A DNA stretch of 64,000 nt from an uncultured Clostridia bacterium (GCA_947173485.1 CAMWFH010000002.1:147833-211832), one strand, 5' to 3'; counted from the stretch's first letter, positions 41,381-49,365 are shown. The notes: generated by a model not told the origin, from the sequence alone. Made by a program: numbers and translations.

Positions 41381-41432
41381 ATGCCCTCCCGCCGCATAGT
41401 CTGGACCAGACAGACTGAAAGCGGGAGGGCAT
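41381..41432 (+). promoter_or_regulatory. hairpin that sequesters the ribosome site of the following gene
   Basis: ATGCCCTCCCGC (41381-41392) is the perfect complement of GCGGGAGGGCAT (41421-41432). An inner stem AGTCTG/CAGACT extends it. The 3' arm contains the GGGAGGG ribosome site (41423-41429) of the gene that starts at 41437. Confidence 0.65.
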
Positions 41433-41436
41433 ACCA

Positions 41437-42519
41437 TTGACTTTACACTATTTCTTAGGCGCCAACGGCGGCGCCGGCTTCCAGAGCCTCTATGAGCCGT
41501 TCGTGGACCCGGCGGAGAGCCGGGACATCCTGGTGCTGAAGGGCGGGCCCGGCGTGGGCAAATCCACCTTCATGAAGTACATAGGCCGGCAGGCCGAGGA
41601 GGCCGGGGAGGACGTGGAGTACATCTGGTGCTCCGGCGACCCGGACTCCCTGGATGCGGTCCGGCTGCCCCGGCTGGGGGTCATCGCCGTGGACGGCACC
41701 GCGCCCCATGTGGTGGAACCCCAGTACCCGGCGGCGGTGGACCGGTATGTGGACCTAGGGCGGTTCTACGATGTGGCCGCCTGCAAGGCTCACCGGGCGG
41801 AGATCCTGGGCCACACGGCGGACTACAAGGCCGCCTACCAGCGGGCCTATCACGCCCTGGGGGCCGCTGCCGCCGTGGAGGAGGCCATCCGGGACGCCGC
41901 GGCCCCCGGCCTGGACCGGGAGCGGCTCCAGCGGCGGCTGGCGGGCATCGCCGCCAGGGAGTTCGGCAGAAGGAGCAGCCGGACGGGGCGGACGGCGCTC
42001 CGGTATCTGGGCGGGCCCACCTGCAAGGGGGTCGTGGCCCGGTTCGACACCGTCCAGGCCCAGTGCCCCAAGGTCTACGAGATCCAGGACAGCTACGGCC
42101 TCTCCGCCGAGGCCCTGGGGACCCTCCACCGGGCCGCCGCCGCCGCGGGCCACGATACCGTGGCCTGCCCCGACCCGGACCGGCCTAACGCTCTCCTCCA
42201 TCTGCTCCTGCCCAAGCTGGGGGTGGCCTTCGTCACCCTCCGGGGCCGGCAGCACTTCCCGGGGGAGACCTACCGCCGCATCCATCTGGACCGTCTGGTG
42301 GACGAGAAGCGGCTGGGCCGGGGCCGCCTGCGCTTCACCCGCCGGGTCCAGCAGGCCCTGCTGGAGGAGGGCATCGCCGCCCTGGGGGAGGCCAAGGCCA
42401 GCCACGATCTGCTGGAGGCGGTGTATAACCCCACGGTGGACTTCGGCGGCGTCCAGGCCCTGGCGGAGCAGGAGTGGGCGCGCATCCAGACCTACCGGGC
42501 GGCAGAGGATATACGGTAA
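41437..42519 (+). CDS. P-loop ATPase of the PRK06851 type, function unknown
   Basis: This 360-residue protein has a Walker A site G-G-P-G-V-G-K-S-T near residue 38, then W-C-S-G-D-P-D-S-L-D and A-V-D-G-T-A-P-H-V-V-E-P-Q-Y-P, which match the uncharacterised PRK06851 family of Clostridia and Bacilli. A second ATPase-like half follows. It starts with TTG at 41437, seven bases after GGGAGGG. The ribosome site is buried in a hairpin, so translation may be controlled. No role is known; some relatives lie near sporulation genes. Confidence 0.75.
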   Translation: MTLHYFLGANGGAGFQSLYEPFVDPAESRDILVLKGGPGVGKSTFMKYIGRQAEEAGEDVEYIWCSGDPDSLDAVRLPRLGVIAVDGTAPHVVEPQYPAAVDRYVDLGRFYDVAACKAHRAEILGHTADYKAAYQRAYHALGAAAAVEEAIRDAAAPGLDRERLQRRLAGIAAREFGRRSSRTGRTALRYLGGPTCKGVVARFDTVQAQCPKVYEIQDSYGLSAEALGTLHRAAAAAGHDTVACPDPDRPNALLHLLLPKLGVAFVTLRGRQHFPGETYRRIHLDRLVDEKRLGRGRLRFTRRVQQALLEEGIAALGEAKASHDLLEAVYNPTVDFGGVQALAEQEWARIQTYRAAEDIR

Positions 42520-42535
42520 GAGACAGACATAGGAT

Positions 42536-42571
42536 AGAGGGGCCCTTCCTGGCGGCAGGAGGGGCCCCTCT
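42536..42571 (+). terminator. hairpin after the P-loop ATPase gene
   Basis: A 16-bp stem with one mismatch (AGAGGGGCCC...) around a four-base loop; the following T-tract is weak. Confidence 0.6.
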
Positions 42572-42603
42572 CCGCTGAAATTTTGCCGGAGGCGCAAAAA
42601 GGA

Positions 42604-42687
42604 CTGGCAAAGCTTGGACAAGTGTGGTATACTAAATATTCAAGCGCATAGGATGCGTTAGACCGCGCGGGAGACGCGCGTCTTTTC
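42604..42687 (+). promoter_or_regulatory. promoter and attenuator-like leader of uppP
   Basis: CTGGCA (42604-42609), 18 bases, TATACT (42628-42633) gives a start near 42640. The RNA begins with a CGCAT-AGG-ATGCG hairpin (42645-42657) followed at once by AGA-CGCGCG/CGCGCG-TCT and TTTT (42660-42687), an intrinsic terminator about 40 bases before the start codon. Confidence 0.55.
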
Positions 42688-42729
42688 TGTCCGGCGGGCC
42701 CGCCGGGCATACCGGGAGGAGGTCTTGCT

Positions 42730-43581
42730 GTGACATACCTGAACGCGGTGATCCTGGGACTGATCCAGGGGATCGCTGAGTTCCTGCCCATCTCCAGCTC
42801 CGGCCATCTGGCCATCGCCAGGGAGTTGCTGGGGTTTAAGATCCAGGGGGCGGACGGCACCTTTTTTGATATCCTGCTCCACCTGGGCACCCTGGTGGCG
42901 GTCTTTGCCGCCTACTGGGAGGATATCCGGGAGATGGTGACGGAGTTCTTCCTGGGGGCCAGGGACATCATCCGCCGGCAGACCCCCACGCCGCCGCCCC
43001 CGGCCAGGCGGCTGATCCTGATGATCGTGGTGGGCACCCTGCCCCTCTTTGCCGTGCTGCCCATCCGGGACCTGCTGGAGCAGCTCAGCGGCAATACCTA
43101 CTTCGTGGGCTTCGCCCTGCTGATCACCGGCGGCCTCCTCTTCCTCTGCGACCGGATACGGAAGGGGCGCAAGACCGCCAAGACCGCCACCATGCTGGAC
43201 GCCCTGCTGGTGGGCGCGGGCCAGGCCCTGGCCACGGTCCCCGGCATCTCCCGCTCGGGCATGACCATCAGCATCGGCTGTATGCAGGGCTTCGAGCGGC
43301 GCTTCGCGGTCCGGTTCGCCTTCCTGCTGTCCATCCCGGCGGTGCTGGGGGCCAATATCCTCAGCATCTCCGATGCCCTGGCCGCCGGCATCGACCCGGC
43401 CCTGCTGCCGGTCTACGCCGTGGGGGTGGTGGTGGCCGCCGTCTCCGGCTATCTCTCCATCGCCCTGGTCCGGCTGGTGGCCAACAAGGGCAAATTCGGG
43501 GCCTTCGCCTACTACTGCTGGGCCGTGGGGGCGCTGGCCATCCTGCTGACCTTCTTCCAGGGCGTGCTGTCCACCACCTGA
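42730..43581 (+). CDS. uppP: undecaprenyl-diphosphate phosphatase
   Basis: The 283-residue membrane enzyme recycles undecaprenyl pyrophosphate for peptidoglycan synthesis and gives bacitracin tolerance. It carries the two family motifs: G-I-A-E-F-L-P-I-S-S-S-G-H-L near residue 14 and P-G-I-S-R-S-G-M-T near 175, with about eight helices. It starts with GTG 42730 after GGAGGAGGT. A terminator in its leader suggests controlled expression. Confidence 0.95.
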   Translation: MTYLNAVILGLIQGIAEFLPISSSGHLAIARELLGFKIQGADGTFFDILLHLGTLVAVFAAYWEDIREMVTEFFLGARDIIRRQTPTPPPPARRLILMIVVGTLPLFAVLPIRDLLEQLSGNTYFVGFALLITGGLLFLCDRIRKGRKTAKTATMLDALLVGAGQALATVPGISRSGMTISIGCMQGFERRFAVRFAFLLSIPAVLGANILSISDALAAGIDPALLPVYAVGVVVAAVSGYLSIALVRLVANKGKFGAFAYYCWAVGALAILLTFFQGVLSTT

Positions 43582-43656
43582 CGGGGGCCGCCGCTGTCCT
43601 ACATATACCGGCCCAAAACGGCTAAGAACGACCAAAAAACGACAAGGAGTGTATCC

Positions 43657-46428
43657 ATGGCGACCGCACAGAAGAAAACGGCCTCCGCAAAGACTGCCAA
43701 GAGCGCCGGCACGAAGAAAAAGACCTCCCGGTCCTCCGGGAGCCGGAGCAAGACGCCCCCGGCCCGGCCCATCCGCCGGGAGGTGGGGGGCGGGATCTGC
43801 CTGCTCCTGTCCCTCTGCACCCTGATCAGCTACTTCCAGAGCGACGGGGCCCTCCTGCGGATCCTGCCGGACTTTTTGACGGGGACGATCGGCTGGGGGG
43901 CCTACCTGATGGCCCCGGCCCTCCTGGCGGCGGGGGTGACCCTGCTGCTCCACCGGGGCAGGCCGGTGGCCCTCCCCACGGCCTGCGCCCTGCTGCTGCC
44001 GGTCCAGGCGGGGGGGCTGCACCATCTGATGACCTGCAAGCTGACCTTCGAGGGGGAGGGGCTCCTGAAGCTGCTCTGGACCAGCGGACAGGCCCTGGAG
44101 AGCGGGGGCGTCCTGTCCGGGACCCTGGCCAGGGCCACCATGTCCATCCTGGGCAAGGCGGTGACGCTGATCCTCTTCCTCGCCGTGTTCCTCCTGCTGG
44201 CAGCCGGGGCCTTCTACCGGATCGCCATGTTCTGCTACCGCCGCTGGGAGGAGCGGGAGCGCTACGAGGAATATGTGGAGGAGGAAGAGGAGGAGCGTCC
44301 TGTCCGCCAGAGCGCCCCGGCCCGGGCTAAGCGCCAGGCCCCGCCGCCGGCCCGCCGGCCCATCGACATCCCCTTGGACGGGGCCCCGGCGGCCAAGCGC
44401 CCCGGCCTTCTCAACGGCTTCTTCCGCCAGCGCTCCACCGACCAGCGGACTCCGGACCAGGTCCTGACCGGCCAGAAGGAGACGGTCCCGGTAGAGGATA
44501 TGGACCTCCAGTCCCCCTTCGTGGAGGAACCAGGCTGCCGGGAGCGGGAGACCCCCCGGGAGGGGATCCCCTCTCCCCGTGTGATCCGCACCCCCGCCCC
44601 GCCGCCGGAGACGGCCAAGGACGACGCCCTCCGGGACCGGCGGAGCGTCCACAACGAGGGGGCCGCGGGGAAGTCCGCCGCTCCGATCTTCGCCATCCCC
44701 CCGGACGAGGAGGGGCCGGAGCCTATAGAGGACATCGCCAGCCGTCCGACGGAGCGCTCCACGGACCGGATGCCGGACAAGCAGCAGGATAAGCAGCAGG
44801 GCCGGGCCGTCCAAGAGGTCCAAGCGGCCCAGACGGACCAGGAGGCCCAGGAGGAGCTGTCCGCCCAGATCGAGAGCCAGCTGAACCAGGTGGAGGGGGA
44901 GTACCGGTATCCCCCGGTGTCCCTCCTCCGGGCCAACCGGGAGGGGGACCCCATGGAGGCCGGGGCGGAGCTGCGCTCCACCGCCAAGCGCCTGGCGGAC
45001 ACCCTGACCAGCTTCGGCGTGGCGGCCCAGCCGGGGGACGTGATCCGGGGGCCGGCGGTGACCCGGTACGAGTTCATCCTGGACCAGGGGGTCAAGCTGA
45101 AGAAGCTGACCAGCCTGTCGGACGATATCGCCCTGGCCCTGGGGGCCAGCGGCGTGCGGATCGCCCCGGTGGCGGGGAAGCTGTCGGTGGTGGGCATCGA
45201 GGTGCCCAACCGGACGGTGACCCCGGTGCTGCTCCGGGACGTGCTGGAGGGGGCCGCCTTCCAGTCCCACCGGTCCTCCACCGCTTTCGCCGTGGGCCGG
45301 GACATCGCCAACAGCGACATCGTGGGGGACATCGGTGAGCTGCCCCATGTGCTGATCGCCGGCACCACCGGCTCCGGCAAGTCCGTCTGCACCAACAGCC
45401 TGATCATCTCCCTGCTCTATAAGTCCTCCCCGGAGGACGTGCGCTTCATCATGGTGGACCCCAAGATGGTGGAGCTGGCCCCCTACAACGGTATCCCCCA
45501 TCTGCTGATCCCAGTGGTGACGGACTCCAAGAAGGCCGCCGGGGCGCTGCAATGGGCGGTGTATGAGATGGAGAAGCGCTACCGGAAGTTCTCTGAGCTG
45601 GGGGTCAAGAAGCTCTCGGAGTACAACGCCCTGGCGGAGCGCCAGGAGGACCTGAGCCACATGGCCAGTGTGGTGGTGGTCATCGACGAGCTGGCGGACC
45701 TGATGATGGTGGCCGCCAAGGAGGTAGAGGAGAGCATCTGCCGGGTGGCCCAGAAGGGCCGCGCCGCCGGCATCCACCTGGTGGTGGCCACCCAGCGGCC
45801 CTCCGCCGATGTGATCACCGGCCTGATGAAGGCCAACATCCCCAGCCGGATCGCCTTTGCCGTGGCCGCCAGCGTGGACAGCCGGATCATCCTGGACAAC
45901 GTGGGCGCGGAGAAGCTGGTGGGCCGGGGCGATATGCTCTACGCTCCCCTGGGGAAGGGGATGCAGCGGGTCCAGGGATGCTTCGTCACCCCGGAGGAGA
46001 TCGAGCAGGTGGTGGCCTTCGTGAAGGAGCGCAGTGAGCCCCAGTATTCGGATGAGGTGATGCAGAAGATCAACGAGGCCCTGGCCGCCCAGGAGAAGGG
46101 GGGCAAGGGCGCTGCCGCCGCCCCGCCGCCATCGGAGGACGATGGCGAGGCCGACGAGCTGCTGGACGCGGCGGTGGAGATCGTACTGGAGACGGGCATG
46201 GCCTCCACCTCCATGCTCCAGCGGCGGCTGAAGCTGGGCTACAGCCGGGCCGGACGCCTGATGGACCAGATGGAGGAGCGGGGGATCGTGGGGCCCTTCG
46301 AGGGGTCCAAACCCCGGCAGGTGCTGATCACCCGGGAGCGCTGGCAGGAGAGCCAGATGGCTGGCGGTCTACCGTCTCCCATCCAGGGGGAGCCCATCGA
46401 CCCCAACGACCCACCCTGGCTGGAGTGA
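43657..46428 (+). CDS. ftsK: DNA translocase FtsK/SpoIIIE
   Basis: The 923-residue protein has about four N-terminal membrane helices (residues about 40-190), a long charged Pro/Gln-rich linker (about 200-410), the motor domain with Walker A G-T-T-G-S-G-K-S near residue 569 and V-V-V-I-D-E-L-A-D-L-M-M near 672, and a C-terminal gamma winged helix (L-Q-R-R-L-K-L-G-Y-S-R-A-G-R). It pumps DNA at the division or spore septum. AAGGAG precedes the start. Which of FtsK and SpoIIIE it acts as cannot be decided from sequence. Confidence 0.95.
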   Translation: MATAQKKTASAKTAKSAGTKKKTSRSSGSRSKTPPARPIRREVGGGICLLLSLCTLISYFQSDGALLRILPDFLTGTIGWGAYLMAPALLAAGVTLLLHRGRPVALPTACALLLPVQAGGLHHLMTCKLTFEGEGLLKLLWTSGQALESGGVLSGTLARATMSILGKAVTLILFLAVFLLLAAGAFYRIAMFCYRRWEERERYEEYVEEEEEERPVRQSAPARAKRQAPPPARRPIDIPLDGAPAAKRPGLLNGFFRQRSTDQRTPDQVLTGQKETVPVEDMDLQSPFVEEPGCRERETPREGIPSPRVIRTPAPPPETAKDDALRDRRSVHNEGAAGKSAAPIFAIPPDEEGPEPIEDIASRPTERSTDRMPDKQQDKQQGRAVQEVQAAQTDQEAQEELSAQIESQLNQVEGEYRYPPVSLLRANREGDPMEAGAELRSTAKRLADTLTSFGVAAQPGDVIRGPAVTRYEFILDQGVKLKKLTSLSDDIALALGASGVRIAPVAGKLSVVGIEVPNRTVTPVLLRDVLEGAAFQSHRSSTAFAVGRDIANSDIVGDIGELPHVLIAGTTGSGKSVCTNSLIISLLYKSSPEDVRFIMVDPKMVELAPYNGIPHLLIPVVTDSKKAAGALQWAVYEMEKRYRKFSELGVKKLSEYNALAERQEDLSHMASVVVVIDELADLMMVAAKEVEESICRVAQKGRAAGIHLVVATQRPSADVITGLMKANIPSRIAFAVAASVDSRIILDNVGAEKLVGRGDMLYAPLGKGMQRVQGCFVTPEEIEQVVAFVKERSEPQYSDEVMQKINEALAAQEKGGKGAAAAPPPSEDDGEADELLDAAVEIVLETGMASTSMLQRRLKLGYSRAGRLMDQMEERGIVGPFEGSKPRQVLITRERWQESQMAGGLPSPIQGEPIDPNDPPWLE

Positions 46429-46445
46429 GGGCAGTATGATAGAAT

Positions 46446-46488
46446 AAAAGGGGCTGTTGCAGTTTTTCACGCTGCAACAGCCCCTTTT
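46446..46488 (+). terminator. terminator of ftsK
   Basis: A perfect 17-bp stem (AAAAGGGGCTGTTGCAG and its complement) around a nine-base loop, with T-runs at both ends, can serve both convergent genes. Confidence 0.9.
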
Positions 46489-46521
46489 GATGGTCCGGCA
46501 ACTTGATACTGTTTCCGTTGG

Positions 46522-46983
46522 TCACCCCCGGCGGGCGAGGACGGCGCCGATGGCGGCGCAGGCGGCAGCGTAGAAGAGAACGACGGCCAGCAGGGCGGTG
46601 AAGGCATCCCTGTTCAGGGGCAGCACGATGAAGAGGGCCCCGGCGGCGGCGTAGAAGGTGGCGATGCCGGCCCAGCGGAAGGCGGTGTGGACCAGGTGGA
46701 CCTCCCGCTCGTCGGTCTCCCGGATCTTGGCTTGGCGGCGGGCTGCCGGGTGGGTCTGGAGGTAGCGGGTCCGCAGCAGCAGGACCAGCGCGCCGCCGGT
46801 GATGCCGCAGGCGGCCCCCAGGTAGAACCCCTGGGCGTAGTCGCCCAGGCCGCTCCGGGGCACCAGCAGGGCGTAGCAGGCCAACCCCACCAGTCCCACG
46901 GCCAGCAGGGCCAGGCACGCCAGACGGCGGTATCGAAGGGCTTTCTCGTAGTCCGGCTGGCCCGTCAGCAGTTTTATGAGCAT
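46522..46983 (-). CDS. small membrane protein, 153 aa (third gene of XRE operon)
   Basis: Four hydrophobic segments are seen (L-A-C-L-A-L-L-A-V-G-L-V-G-L, Y-L-G-A-A-C-G-I-T-G-G, F-Y-A-A-A-G-A-L-F-I-V, L-L-A-V-V-L-F-Y-A-A), with the cytoplasmic loop R-E-T-D-E-R-E-V-H between the two pairs. The same E-T-D-E-R motif occurs in the preceding gene, so the two are paralogues. GTAAGGAGATGG precedes the start. Probably the protein pair regulated with the XRE repressor; role unknown. Confidence 0.7.
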   Translation of the reverse strand: MLIKLLTGQPDYEKALRYRRLACLALLAVGLVGLACYALLVPRSGLGDYAQGFYLGAACGITGGALVLLLRTRYLQTHPAARRQAKIRETDEREVHLVHTAFRWAGIATFYAAAGALFIVLPLNRDAFTALLAVVLFYAAACAAIGAVLARRG

Positions 46984-46997
46984 ATATGACCATCTCC

Positions 46998-47417
46998 TTA
47001 CATTTTCTTCGCCCAGCGGTGGATGTTGACAAAGTAGAACACACTGTGGCAGACCAGGGCCAGGCTCAGCAGGGCGGCGTAGATAGTCCCGTCCATCACC
47101 ATAAAGACCAGGAACAGCCCCCAGAGCAGATAGAGCGTCCAGTACCAGGTGGACATAGCCGCCTTCTCCCGGATGGCGATGTTGCGCTCGTCCGTCTCCC
47201 CGATGGCCGCGGCCCGGCGCTCCTCCTCGGTGCGGCGGCGGTCGGAGACAGTCATCGCCACGGCCACGCTGCCCAAGCCGCAGGCAAACCCGCCCAGGGC
47301 ATAGAGCAGGATGCTGATGGGCCGGTGGAACACGGCGGCGGCAAAGACCAGGACCACCCCGGCCAGCAGGAACAGGATGGCCAGGGGCAGCTTTACATTT
47401 TTCTTGGCGTTTTTCAT
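46998..47417 (-). CDS. small membrane protein (DUF2178-like), 139 aa
   Basis: The protein has four hydrophobic segments with the loop I-G-E-T-D-E-R-N-I-A-I-R-E-K-A between pairs, the pattern of DUF2178-type proteins found beside small XRE regulators in Firmicutes. Its start overlaps the XRE stop codon (ATGA). Confidence 0.75.
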   Translation of the reverse strand: MKNAKKNVKLPLAILFLLAGVVLVFAAAVFHRPISILLYALGGFACGLGSVAVAMTVSDRRRTEEERRAAAIGETDERNIAIREKAAMSTWYWTLYLLWGLFLVFMVMDGTIYAALLSLALVCHSVFYFVNIHRWAKKM

Positions 47418-47617
47418 CGTGTATCCTCCTCGAACAGAAACACTTCCTCGATGGTCAGGTCAAAGAACCTGGCGATCTTGTGGGCCAGCAGGAGAGAGGC
47501 GTTGTAGCGGCCGTTCTCCAGGGAGATGATGGTCTGCCGGGTGACCTCCAGGCGGTCCGCCAGCTCCGCCTGGGAGAGGCCGCGGGCCTTCCTCAGCTGG
47601 GCGATGCGGTTGGTCAA
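47414..47617 (-). CDS. XRE-family (Cro/CI-like) transcriptional regulator, 67 aa
   Basis: The protein is a single helix-turn-helix (L-S-Q-A-E-L-A-D-R-L-E-V-T-R-Q-T-I-I-S-L-E, then F-F-D-L-T-I-E-E-V-F), the YozG-like minimal regulator. It starts with TTG at 47617 after GGAAGGAGGT. Its promoter is framed by two similar operator-like repeats, so autoregulation is likely. It heads an operon with two membrane proteins. Confidence 0.9.
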   Translation of the reverse strand: MTNRIAQLRKARGLSQAELADRLEVTRQTIISLENGRYNASLLLAHKIARFFDLTIEEVFLFEEDTR

Positions 47618-47636
47618 GTCGGGACCTCCTTCCGAT

Positions 47637-47702
47637 ATGTAAAGTGCGCTTTACATTTGTAGGATACCACACCCTTTTAGGAATGTCAAGCACACTTTAC
47701 AT
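47637..47702 (-). promoter_or_regulatory. XRE operon promoter flanked by two operator-like repeats
   Basis: On the minus strand TTGACA (47684-47689), 17 bases, TATCCT (47661-47666). ATGTAAAG-TGCG-CTTTACAT (47637-47656) is an eight-base inverted repeat just after the -10, and CACACTTTACAT at 47691-47702 repeats one half next to the -35. The plus-strand 17-mers AAGTGCGCTTTACATTT and AAGCACACTTTACATTT differ at only three positions. Confidence 0.75.
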
Positions 47703-47716
47703 TTTTGACGAAACGA

Positions 47717-47742
47717 CAGCCGGGGGACCGCTTCCCCGGCTG
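47717..47742 (-). terminator. hairpin after the 47760-48410 gene
   Basis: CAGCCGGGG/CCCCGGCTG stem after the stop of the minus-strand membrane-protein gene; a weak TCGTTT tail follows. Confidence 0.55.
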
Positions 47743-47759
47743 CTCATGTCGATGGTCAG

Positions 47760-48410
47760 TCACTGCTCGCTCAAAAAGATCATATTGGGGAAGATCTGCT
47801 CCATGCGGGCATCGCCGAAGCGCTCATCCAGCAGCTCCTCCAGGGCGCTGTCCGCGCTCTGGCCCGCCAGACGGGCGCTCCACCGGCCCACGGCGGCGGC
47901 GGAGACGGCGGTGTCCCAGAGCATAAAGGCCGCCAGGACCCAGGCCAGGGGCCGGGTGAGGGCAGGGGAGAGGCGGTCCAGCCGCCGGCAGAGGGCGGGA
48001 TAGAGCCGCCGGATCCAGACCACCGCCAGCAGGCCCCAGAAGAAGGAGTAGACCAGATTGATGCGCCCGTTGAGGTTGCACCAGATATCATACTGCCAGG
48101 AGACCGTGCCGAACAGCCCCTCCTGGACCCAGCTGCACAGATACTCAAAGACGCTCCCCAGGAGGAAGCCGCCGAAAAAGCAGGCCGTGCGGCTGCGGAG
48201 GCGGCAGAGGCAGAGGGTCATCAGGGCCGCGCCGAAGCCGTAGACCAGATTAAAAGGCCCGTAGACCAGGCCGGTACGGCTGGCCCAGTAGCCCCGGCTG
48301 ACGTAGCACCAGAGGGTCTCCATCACGACACCCAAAAAGCACCCTATGAAGAACACCCAGAACAGGCGGTACACCGTCAGGCCCACCGCCGGCAAGGTCC
48401 TTTTGTCCAT
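47760..48410 (-). CDS. putative ABC transporter permease, CmpB-type (PF06541-like)
   Basis: The 216-residue membrane protein has about five helices and the family pattern F-F-I-G-C-F-L-G-V-V-M-E-T-L-W-C, G-L-V-Y-G-P-F-N-L-V-Y-G and a late W-D-T-A-V-S-A. Proteins of this family are widespread in Clostridia; the 'ABC permease' label is historical and no partner ATPase is adjacent. Role unknown. Confidence 0.75.
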   Translation of the reverse strand: MDKRTLPAVGLTVYRLFWVFFIGCFLGVVMETLWCYVSRGYWASRTGLVYGPFNLVYGFGAALMTLCLCRLRSRTACFFGGFLLGSVFEYLCSWVQEGLFGTVSWQYDIWCNLNGRINLVYSFFWGLLAVVWIRRLYPALCRRLDRLSPALTRPLAWVLAAFMLWDTAVSAAAVGRWSARLAGQSADSALEELLDERFGDARMEQIFPNMIFLSEQ

Positions 48411-48617
48411 ATGTATCCCCGCTTTCTACCATGATCGGAGAGGCGTGCCTCTTCCAGCTCATGGTAGCATAGCGGGGACCGGGCGTCAATTTAAGAGTTC
48501 TTTAATGTTTTCCTGCAAAAGGGTTTAAGTCTGGCCCTTTACAGGCTGAAAAATATCCATAAGATCTGTGTTGAAATTTTATTGAATTTGATAGTGGCTT
48601 TTTCCGCATAAAACGCG

Positions 48618-48839
48618 TATACTATGCTTGTAGCCAAGCTCTGCCTGGCTATCAGATAAAGAGGACAGCGTCCTGCTGTCTATCTGGCCCTCTAAAGAGG
48701 TGAGCCCCTACCTGGCTGAGAGAGTGGGGAGCGAAAAAAGCGGTGAGTTCTGTCCGTGATCAGAGAGCGAAAAAAGCGGTGAGCCCCTGCCGAAAGTGGG
48801 GAACGAAAAATGCGGGATGGCCCATGCTGTCCCGCATTT
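48618..48839 (+). ncRNA. ToxI-like antitoxin RNA with three tandem structured repeats
   Basis: A -10 hexamer TATACT (48618-48623; weak -35) is followed by a structured segment (AGCCA/TGGCT; CAGAT...GACAGC/GCTGTC...ATCTG, 48632-48688). Three tandem units follow: 48699-48741 (43 bases), 48742-48777 (36) and 48778-48813 (36). Each begins GGTGAG (first G shared context) and ends GCGAAAAAAGC or ACGAAAAATGC. Between these constant ends lie different hairpins: CCCC/GGGG, TCTG/CAGA, CCCC/GGGG. A terminator (48808-48839) closes the RNA just before the toxin gene. Promoter, about 36-base repeats, terminator, toxin is the known layout of type III toxin-antitoxin loci (ToxI of Pectobacterium has 36-base repeats). 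Confidence 0.75.
48808..48839 (+). terminator. terminator between antitoxin RNA and toxin gene
   Basis: AAATGCGGGA/TCCCGCATTT stem, 12-base loop, then CCTTT. In ToxIN loci such a leaky terminator sets the ratio of antitoxin RNA to toxin mRNA. Confidence 0.8.
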
Positions 48840-48860
48840 CCTTTACAAGAGAGGATGCGT

Positions 48861-49357
48861 ATGGGGAAACTTCGATTTTATCATATCAGGGATGGGTATA
48901 TTGAGCATCTACATAAGTTGGACTATCGTGTACAGCTGAATAAAGGGCAGCGCCGCCCATATGTAGGGATCGTTTTACAGATTGGGAGCTATGATTACTA
49001 TGTTCCTTTGGAGTCTCCCAAGCCAAATCATCTGAATATCAGATCGGGTGGCCCTGTATAAAGCTGGATGATGGGAAACTGGGGATCATGGGTTTCAATA
49101 ATATGATCCCCGTCCGCAGACATCAGATCATAGATTTTGATATCCTTGCCGAGCCGGATGAACAGTATAAAGCTCTTTTGCTGAAGCAACTTGCTTATTG
49201 TGAGAAAAACTATCAGATCATCCTTGCGAGAGCAAAAAAGACCTATGAGAAGGCGGTCAGTGGGAAAAATCTGTTCTATGGGAAGGTATGCTGTGATTTT
49301 AAGAGATTGGAAGCAAACTGTGATAGATATAAAGTGAAACAGACGATCTCTGACTGA
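48861..49357 (+). pseudogene. ToxN/AbiQ-family type III toxin, frameshifted
   Basis: The first frame (48861-49061) reads L-R-F-Y-H-I-R-D-G-Y-I-E-H-L-H-K-L-D-Y, then P-Y-V-G-I-V-L-Q-I and V-P-L-E-S-P-K. The second frame (from about 49045 to 49357) continues I-K-L-D-D-G-K-L-G-I-M-G-F-N-N-M-I-P-V and L-L-L-K-Q-L-A-Y-C. Together they give a protein of about 165 residues that follows the ToxN/AbiQ endoribonuclease pattern throughout. One missing base, most simply in the GGG at 49046-49048, breaks the frame. ATG 48861 follows AAGAGAGG. The gene is A/T-rich compared with its surroundings, suggesting transfer. Sequencing error is an alternative. Confidence 0.8.
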
Positions 49358-49365
49358 ACTGTCAT

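Noticed and set aside
42658..45777. 1039-codon minus-strand frame opposite uppP and ftsK
   Set aside because: Shadow of two well-supported genes; low-complexity translation.
48699..48813. CRISPR array, because of 36-base repeats
   Set aside because: Units are directly adjacent with no spacers, differ inside, and lie next to a ToxN-like gene without cas genes.
48810..48860. Upstream extension of the ToxN-like gene to 48810
   Set aside because: It would be translated through the terminator hairpin; ATG 48861 has a ribosome site and matches the family start.
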